Of a DNA stretch of 64,000 bases, positions 58,201 to 64,000 are shown one piece after another. The notes under the pieces were generated by a model that saw nothing but the letters and a program-made list of their open reading frames with translations, was not told where the DNA came from and made no database searches. Location: assembly GCA_044222225.1 (NCBI GenBank), contig JBGANR010000013.1, positions 77,726 to 141,725 on the forward strand, in the 5' to 3' direction. The stretch comes from JBGANR01 sp044222225 (GTDB lineage Bacteria; Actinomycetota; Actinomycetes; Mycobacteriales; Mycobacteriaceae). The position numbers and the translations under genes were made by a program. The first letter of the stretch is position 1; every line of letters starts with the position of its first letter.

Positions 58201-61200
58201 ATCAACCAGTTCGATCCGGCCTCGCCGGCGTACAACCTGCCGCTGGCCATCCGGCTCGGCGGACGTCTCGATTCGGCGGCGATGCTCCGGGCGATCACCG
58301 ACGTCACGGAGCGGCACGAGTCGCTGCGGACCCTGTTCCCGGACGGCGACGCCGGCCCGCGCCAGGTCATCGTCGGCGCCGACGAGGCCGTCGAGCGCTG
58401 CTTCGAGACCGTCACGGTGCCGTTGACCGAGCTCGAGGCGGCGATCCGGGGCCGCGCGCTGCGCGGTTTCGACGTCACCGTCGAGCTGCCGTTGCGCGTG
58501 AGCCTCATCGAGGTCGCGCCCGATGAGCACGTGCTGCAGCTCGTCATGCACCACATCTCGGCCGACGGCGCCTCGCTCGTGCCGCTGTTCCGGGACGTGC
58601 TCGTCGCCTACGAGGCGCGTCGTTCGGGGCGCGAGCCGGAGTTCACGGCGCTGCCCGTCCAGTACGCCGACTACGCGATCTGGCAGCGCGAGGTGCTCGG
58701 CAGCGAGGACGATCCGGCGTCGGAGTCGGCGCAGCAGATCGCGTTCTGGCGGGCGGCGCTCGCCGGCCTGCCGGACGCGCTGCACCTGCCCACCGACCAC
58801 GCGCGGCCGGCCGTGCAGTCGCTGCGCGGCGCGTCGGCGCGGTCGCAGGTGCACGGCGACGTCGTGGCCGACCTGCGCCGGCTCGCGTCCGATCGCGGCG
58901 TCAGCCTGTTCATGGTGGTGCACGCGGCGCTCGCGGTCTTCCTCGAGCGCACCAGCGGCGACACCGACATCGCGGTCGGCACGCCGCACGGCGGTCGCGG
59001 CGACGCCCGGCTCGACGACCTCGTCGGCATGTTCGTCAACACGATCGTGTTGCGCACGCAGGTCGATCCGGGGATGTCGTTCGTCGATCTGCTCGCGGCC
59101 GTCCGCAACGCCGACGTCGACGCGATGGCCAACGCCGACGTGCCGTTCGAGCGGCTCGTCGAGCGGCTCGACGTCGCCCGGTCGACCAGCCATCATCCGC
59201 TGTTCCAGGTGGCGCTGTCGTTCAACGACAACGCGCGGCCCGAGCTGGCACTGCCCGGTCTGTCGGTCTCGCCGATCGAGGCCGACCTGGCCGTCGCCAA
59301 GTTCGACATGCAGTTCACCGTCGCCGAGGACGCCGACGGCACGCTGGCGTTGACGCTCGACTACGCGACGGACCTCTACACGGCCGAGACCGCCGATCAC
59401 TATCTGGAGCGGCTCGGGCGGATCCTCGCGACGGTCGCGTCGCGGCCCGACATCGCCGTCGGCGACGTCGAGATGCTCTCGGCGGCCGAGCGCGCCGACC
59501 TCCTCGGTGTGCACGGCGAGCCGTCGGTGCCGGCCCGGACGCTGCCGGAGCTGCTCGCGCGCGGCGTCGCCGTCTCGCCGACCGGCCCGGCCGTCACCTT
59601 CGCCGGCCGGACACTGACCTATGCGGACCTCGACGAGCTGACCAACCGGCTGGCCCGCGAGCTCATCGCCCGTGGCGCCGAGCCCGAGCGGGTCGTGGCG
59701 CTGGCGACGCGCCGCTCACTGGCGACGATCATCGGCATCTGGGCGGTGGCGAAGACGGGTGCGGCGTATCTGCCGGTCAACCCGGAGAACCCGCGGGAGC
59801 GGATCTCCGACATGCTGGCCGATTCGGCGCCGGTGCTCGGCCTGACGACGGCCGAGGACGGCGAGGATCTGCCGGGCGACGTCGACTGGATCGACGTCGA
59901 CGACCTGATCGCGACGGCCGCCGAGCGGTCGCCGGCCGTCGTCACCGATGCGGACCGGCGGGCGCCGGTGCTGCCCGGGAACGCGGCGTACTACATCTAC
60001 ACCTCGGGGTCGACGGGACGGCCCAAGGCGGTCGTCGTCACGCACGCCGGCCTGGCCAACCTGGCCGACGACGTGCGGCGCTACTACGGGACGGATCCGG
60101 CCGACGCCGGCACTGTTTCCGGCGATTCCGCAAGCTCCATCTCGGTCCTGCACGTGGCGTCGCCGAGCTTCGACACGTCGGTGGGCGAGCTGCTCGCGGC
60201 GTTCAGCGCCGGCGCTCGGCTCGTCGTCGCGCCGCAGGAGGTCTTCGGCGGCGATGAGCTGGCCGAACTCATCGCGGCCGAGCGGGTGACGACGGTCGTC
60301 ATGACGCCGACGGCGCTGATGACCGTCGACCCGGCCGGTCTCGACGGTGTGCGGACCGTCATCGTCGGCGGCGACGTCTGCCCGCCGGAACTGGCGACGC
60401 GCTGGTCCGGCCGGCTGCGCAACGCCTACGGGCCCACCGAGACGACCGTCATCGTCACGATCACGCCGCCGCTGAGCGATGGCGATCACGTGACGATCGG
60501 CTCCCCGCTGCGCGGGGTGACGACGCGGATCCTCGACGCACGGCTGCGGCTGGTGCCGCGCGGCGTCGCGGGCGACCTCTATCTCGCCGGCCCCGGCCTG
60601 GCGCGCGGCTACCACGCGCGTCCGGGGCTGACGGCCGACCGCTTCGTGGCCGATCCGTACGGCGGGCCGGGTGCGGTGATGTACCGCACCGGCGACGTCG
60701 TGCGCTACAACGAGGATCCCGAGCTCGCCCCGAACTCGCTGGAGTACCTCGGCCGCAGCGACTTCCAGGTGAAGATCCGCGGCTTCCGCGTGGAGCTCGG
60801 CGAGATCGACCGGATCATCGACGAGACCCCGGGCGTCGCCTTCGCGCAGACGCTCGGCGTCGCCGGCCCGGACGGGCAGACGGCGCTCGTCGCCTATGTC
60901 CTGCCGGACGAGGGCGCCGCCGTCGCACCCGAGGACGTGCAGGCCGCGGTCGCGGCGCAGCTGCCGTCGCACATGGTGCCCACGGCCGTCGTCGTGCTCG
61001 ACGAGATCCCGCTGACGCCCATCGGCAAGCTCGACCGCAAGGCGCTGCCCGACCCGGTGTTCGTCGTGGGCGAGCGCGAGTACCGCGCGCCGCGGACGCA
61101 CGTCGAGGCCGTCGTCTGCGCGGCCTTCGCCGCCGCGTCCGGTGCCGAGCGCGTCGGCATCGACGACGACTTCTTCGAGCTCGGCGGCAACTCGCTGTCG

Positions 61201-64000
61201 GCGACGAGCGCGGTCGCGGCGATCGGCCGGGAGCTGGGCTTCAAGGTTCCGGTGCGCGAGGTCTTCGCGGCGGCGACGCCGGAGCGGCTCGCGGCTCGGA
61301 TCGGTGAGCTCGGCGGGACCGCCGTCGTGCGGCCGCCGCTGGTCGCGACGCCGCGTCCGGCGCGGGTGCCGTTGTCGCTGGCGCAGAACCGGATGTGGTT
61401 CCTCAACCGCTTCGATCCGGACTCTCTGGCGTACAACGTGCCGATGGCCGTGCGGCTGTCCGGCCCGCTCGACCGCGCGGCGCTGGCCGCCGCGCTCGGC
61501 GACGTCGCGCTGCGGCACGAGACGCTGCGCACCCGCTACCCGGATTCGACGTCCGGCGCCCACCAGGTGGTCGAGCCCGCGGGCGTCGCCGATCTGCCGG
61601 TCGTCGACGTCACGGCCGAGACGCTGATCGAGGCCGTCGGCGAGTTCGTCCGGCGTCCGTTCGACGTCACGGCCGAGGTGCCGGTGCGCTCGGCGCTTTT
61701 CGCCGTGTCCGACACCGAGCACGTGCTCGCCATCGCGCTGCATCACATCAGCGCGGACGGCCAGTCGTTGGCACCGCTCGTCGGCGACGTCGCGTTCGCC
61801 TACGCGGCGCGCGCCGCCGGGCAGGCGCCGGCCTTCGAGCCGCTGCCCATCCAGTACGCCGACTTCGCCGTGTGGCAGCGGCGCTTCCTCGGGGAGGACT
61901 CCGACCCGACGAGCGTCCTGCACCGGCAGGTCGGGTTCTGGCGGCAGGCGCTCGCGGGCGCGCCGGACCAGTTGGAGCTGCCGTTCGATCGGCCGCGTCC
62001 GCCGGTGCAGTCCTTGTGCGGCAGCCAGCTGCACTTCACGCTGTCCGCGCAGGCGCACGCCGCGCTCGGCGCGGTGGCGCGCGAGCGCGGGGCGTCGACC
62101 TTCATGGCGGCTCACGCGGCGTTCGCCGTGCTGCTCGCCCGGCTCTCGGGGACGCCGGACGTCGTCGTCGGCACCCCGATCGCCGGCCGCGACGAGCCTG
62201 AGCTGCGCGGACTCGTCGGCATGTTCGTCAACACGCTCGCGATGCGGGTCGCCGTCGATCCGGCCGAGGGTTTCGGCTCGCTCATCGACCGCGTCCGCGG
62301 GCTCGACGCCGACGCGTTCTCCCACGCGGACGTGCCGTTCGAGCGTCTGGTGGAGGTGCTCAACCCGATGCGCTCCACGGCGCATCACCCGATCTTCCAG
62401 GTCGGTCTGTCGTTCCAGAACATCGATCGCGCCGAGCTCACCCTCGGCGGGCTCGGCATCAGCCCGCTCGATCTCACCGGCGGCGTCGCGCAGTTCGACC
62501 TGCAGCTCATCCTCACCCCGCGGGGCGACGAGGCCGATCCGCAGGGCATCGACGCGGCGTTCACCTTCGCGGACGACCTCTTCGACTCCTCGACGGTGCA
62601 GGGTTTCGCGGACCAGTTCGTCGCGCTCGTCGACGAGCTGGTGACGCATCCGATGCGCGCCGTCGGCGACGCCCCGCTGCTGCGGCCGGCCGCGGCGACG
62701 GCCGTCGTCGCGGGCCGCGCGGGCATGCGCGTCCCGATGCGGGGCGAGACGTTGGCCGATGTGTTGTCGGCGGCGTTCGCCGGTGATCCATCGGTGACGG
62801 CGGTGACCGACGTCGATGGCTCCGCGGTGTCGTACGGCGAGTTGGCGGCGCGGGTTCATCGGCGGGCTCGTCGGTTGGTGGGCCTGGGTGTCGGGCCGGA
62901 GTCGCGGGTGGTCATCGCGATGCACCGGTCGCTGGAGCAGTTGGTGTCGATGTATGCGGTGACGGTGGCCGGTGGCGCGTATGTGCCGGTGGATCCGGAT
63001 CATCCCGCCGATCGCACCGCGCTGGTGCTGGCCGGGGCGACGCCGTCGGTGGTGCTGGTGGAGGGCGCGGTGCCGGACGCGGTCGCGGGGGCGGCCGGGA
63101 TCGTCGACGTGCTCGACGGCGGGGATGCCGCGTTCTCTGACGCGCCCGTCACGGATGCGGATCGGCCGGCGCCGGTTCGACCGTCGAATGCGGCGTACGT
63201 GCTGTTCACGTCGGGTTCGACGGGCACGCCCAAGGGTGTGGTGCTGCCGCACGCGGCGGTGGTGAATCAGTTGCGGTGGTTGCAGTCGACGCTGCCGATG
63301 ACCGCCGCCGACGCGCTTCTGCTGCGCACGCAGGCCACGTTCGACCTCTCGGTGTGGGAGTACTGGTGGGCGGTGACGGCGCGGACGCGCCTGGTGATCG
63401 CCTCGGCCGACGGCCACCGCGATCCCGCGTACCTCGCGGGTCTGATCGCCGGTGCCGGGGTGACGACGGTGACGTTCGTACCCTCGTTGTTGGGGGCGTT
63501 CCTGGGCACGGCGTCGGCGGCCGATGTCGCCGGGCTGCGTCAGGTGTTGTGCATCGGTGAGGCGCTGCCCGCGGATGTGGTGGACCGCTTCCGCGCTGTG
63601 TCGGATGCGCGGGTGCACAACCTGTACGGGCCCACGGAGACGGCCGTCTCGATCACGCATACCGAGGTGCCGGCCCAGGTATCCGGTGTGGTCGAGATCG
63701 GCCGGCCGGAGTGGAACGCCGGCGTCTATGTGCTCGACCAGCGTCTGCACCCCGTTCCCGACGGCGTCGCGGGTGAGCTGTATCTGTCGGGCGCGCAGTT
63801 GGCCCGTGGCTACCTCGGCCGGGCGGATCTGACGGCGGATCGGTTCGTCGCCGATCCCTACGGCGTCGCCGGTTCGCGGATGTACCGGACGGGCGATGTC
63901 GTGCGGTGGCGTCGCGGCGGCTCGACGCTCGACTACGTCGGCCGGTCGGATTTCCAGGTGAAGGTGCGTGGTTTCCGGATCGAGCTGGGCGAGATCGAGC
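40289..64000 (+). CDS. Multimodular non-ribosomal peptide synthetase, 3' end beyond the window, one apparent frameshift
   Basis: At least 7,900 codons. The TTG start at 40289 has GAGGGAG seven bases upstream. The frame changes once, at about 42,420 inside A1, then stays open to base 64,000. Domain order is C1-A1-T1-E1, C2-A2-T2, C3-X3-A3-T3, C4-A4-T4, C5-X5-A5-T5, C6-A6-T6, C7-A7 (cut by the window end). Seven C domains have HHxxxDG, the six complete T domains have their GGxS serine, and A domains show the ATP-binding SGSTG/SGTTG motif and, apart from the cut A7, a C-terminal Gly-Lys. One E domain after module 1 predicts a D-residue there. No thioesterase is visible. The N-terminal C domain means the enzyme accepts an acyl or aryl starter, or an upstream peptide. 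MbtH upstream and the divergent DrrABC exporter are likely partners. The product is unknown. Confidence 0.95.
40319..43370 (+). other. NRPS module 1: C1-A1-T1
   Basis: C1 (about 40,319-41,640) opens with ALTAAQRGIWFAQQ and has HHIALDG at 40,721-40,741. This resembles starter C domains of EntF/DhbF type that accept an acyl or aryl group. A1 (about 41,690-43,120) has FTSGSTGVPKG, FDVSVWE and SGKIDRK. Specificity positions read by eye give D-V-W-S-L-A-L-V-H-(K); I cannot assign a substrate. T1 carries its serine at 43,270-43,272 in a GGDS context, the form seen before epimerisation domains. Confidence 0.88.
42410..42440 (+). other. Apparent 1-nt deletion (frameshift) in A1
   Basis: Upstream codons run in frame with 40289 up to GCCGAGCC at 42,413-42,420. 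Downstream the A-domain sequence (DTGRLGSLRSLLVAGEAFP) continues from GAC at 42,421, one frame over. Adding one base after GAGCC would restore EPDTGRLG. Left as is, the protein would run 148 wrong residues to a stop at 42,865 and lose all remaining modules. Confidence 0.85.
43400..44760 (+). other. NRPS epimerisation domain E1
   Basis: E-domain motifs in order: HHLVVDGVSW (43,822), an EGHGRAEE block at ~44,210, TAGWFTAVYP at ~44,262 and LLNYLGR at ~44,464. It converts the thioester-bound residue 1 to the D form. The following C2 begins VWPLSPLQQGLYFHA, a form seen in C domains that take D-configured donors. Confidence 0.9.
44830..47880 (+). other. NRPS module 2: C2-A2-T2
   Basis: C2 has NHHIVLDGW at 45,223-45,249. 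A2 (about 46,170-47,620) has YTSGTTGEPKG and FDASILE. Specificity positions by eye are D-A-L-F-V-G-G-C-F-(K), similar in character to codes of branched aliphatic residues, an uncertain prediction. The T2 serine is at 47,770-47,772 in DLGGNSL. Confidence 0.85.
47940..51360 (+). other. NRPS module 3: C3-X3-A3-T3
   Basis: C3 has HHIAADG at 48,322. X3 (49,330-49,605) is the extra adenylation-cap-like segment. A3 (about 49,620-51,110) has STSGSTGKPK but an atypical A4 region, FDLTMKNVW. Specificity positions by eye are D-L-K-N-V-G-S-D-V-(K), with charged or polar lining. I cannot name the substrate. The T3 serine is at 51,250-51,252. Confidence 0.82.
49330..49605 (+). other. X3: adenylation-cap-like segment embedded before A3
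   Basis: About 92 residues between C3 and A3. They begin LPAVFAAAGAVRPDDIALEH and STTFGAIAERYALLAPSLTE like an A-domain start, continue IASIILSGLVPTILTADFGA, and end in a helix-like VDDVVRAAVAAAE. After a short linker the true A3 begins with its own start (TTLWDEQVAAEPTAVAV). The segment therefore duplicates only the A-domain N-terminus, without the ATP-binding core. Confidence 0.7.
51427..54560 (+). other. NRPS module 4: C4-A4-T4
   Basis: C4 opens PLSLAQQRLWFLNRYD and has HHIAADG at 51,808. A4 (about 52,840-54,310) has FTSGTTGRPKG and FDASMLE. Specificity positions by eye are D-A-L-F-F-G-V-I-V-(K), hydrophobic and close in type to A2. The T4 serine is at 54,454-54,456. Confidence 0.86.
54622..58100 (+). 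other. NRPS module 5: C5-X5-A5-T5
   Basis: C5 has HHISADG at 55,006. X5 (56,050-56,320) is the second embedded cap-like segment. A5 (about 56,330-57,860) has YTSGSTGRPKG, FDVSVYE and MYGITETTVHT, like Thr-type A domains. Specificity positions by eye are D-V-Y-S-V-A-M-V-H-(K), different from the Thr code at several sites. The T5 motif is VGGTS instead of LGGNS, with the serine at 57,997-57,999. Confidence 0.84.
56050..56320 (+). other. X5: adenylation-cap-like segment embedded before A5
   Basis: About 90 residues between C5 and A5. They begin LPALLDAAATSRPGEVALSH and DVTFGELHAKAAELAVSLAA, continue AITVALSSMLPGLVAGGNAE and end with a helix ITSALAAVLASAE. The genuine A5 start (LVDLFYAAAAAHPDRIAV) follows within a dozen residues. 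It aligns with X3, S1 and S2 over its whole length. Confidence 0.7.
58150..61310 (+). other. NRPS module 6: C6-A6-T6
   Basis: C6 opens PLSPAQSRMWFINQFD and has HHISADG at 58,549. A6 (about 59,530-61,060) has YTSGSTGRPKA and FDTSVGE. Specificity positions by eye are D-T-G-V-I-G-A-V-I-(K); substrate not assigned. The T6 serine is at 61,192-61,194 in ELGGNSL. Confidence 0.85.
61360..64000 (+). other. NRPS module 7: C7-A7 (truncated by the window end)
   Basis: C7 opens PLSLAQNRMWFLNRFD and has HHISADG at 61,741. A7 starts about 62,740, has FTSGSTGTPKG and FDLSVWEYW, and is cut within VRGFRIELGEIE before its C-terminal lysine. Specificity positions by eye are D-L-W-T-L-I-L-V-S; unassigned. At least one more T domain and a release domain must follow outside the window. 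Confidence 0.87.

Overview
The window is about 70% GC with actinobacterial start and ribosome-binding-site usage. A KshB-type ferredoxin reductase, an AMACR-type racemase, DrrABC-type exporters and an MbtH-led NRPS together suggest a mycolic-acid actinobacterium, Gordonia-like (inference). The cas genes at 5.66-13.43 kb are visibly more AT-rich than everything around them, which suggests acquisition by transfer.

Layout. (1) 0-4.5 kb: the end of an unknown gene, a degenerate Ser/Thr kinase (probable pseudokinase), then a divergent sucrose pair. The pair is a GH32 invertase on the minus strand and a LacY/CscB-like symporter on the plus strand, with two LacI-type operators between them. (2) 4.6-5.1 kb: a decayed antisense copy of the same symporter family. 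(3) 5.66-13.43 kb: a complete type I-C CRISPR-Cas locus, cas3 // cas5-cas8c-cas7-cas4-cas1-cas2, with a strong hairpin separating cas3 from the Cascade genes. (4) 13.54-32.67 kb: one very large CRISPR array. It has a 37-nt repeat, about 36-nt spacers and roughly 250 repeats (estimated from span and mean period, not counted singly). It is interrupted at 23.5-24.28 kb by a truncated IS5-like element and contains a 1.31-kb tandem duplication whose first copy is scrambled. (5) 32.8-35.1 kb: kshB-like reductase and alpha-methylacyl-CoA racemase, both minus (sterol/branched acyl-CoA catabolism). (6) 35.2-38.7 kb: a DrrC-DrrB-DrrA ABC exporter operon, minus. (7) 38.8 kb to the end: small protein S1, MbtH-like protein, small protein S2, then a giant NRPS reading off the window end. 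The NRPS order is C-A-T-E / C-A-T / C-X-A-T / C-A-T / C-X-A-T / C-A-T / C-A..., with one apparent 1-nt frameshift at about 42,420.

Two things stand out. First, the array carries internal evidence about its own biology. Several spacer families differ mostly at synonymous third-codon positions, as if one phage gene had been sampled from several phage variants. Two pairs of overlapping spacers reveal a 5'-TTC flank, the expected type I-C PAM. The repeat folds with G-U pairs only in the plus orientation and leaves an 11-nt handle. Second, S1, S2 and two segments embedded in the NRPS (X3 before A3, X5 before A5) look like one family of about 90 residues resembling a truncated adenylation-domain N-terminus. 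I do not recognise this as a described family.

How the parts work together: the cas genes and array form a complete adaptation, processing and interference system. MbtH, NRPS and the DrrABC exporter most likely make and export a peptide of at least seven residues, with a D-residue at position 1. Its identity cannot be read from this sequence alone.
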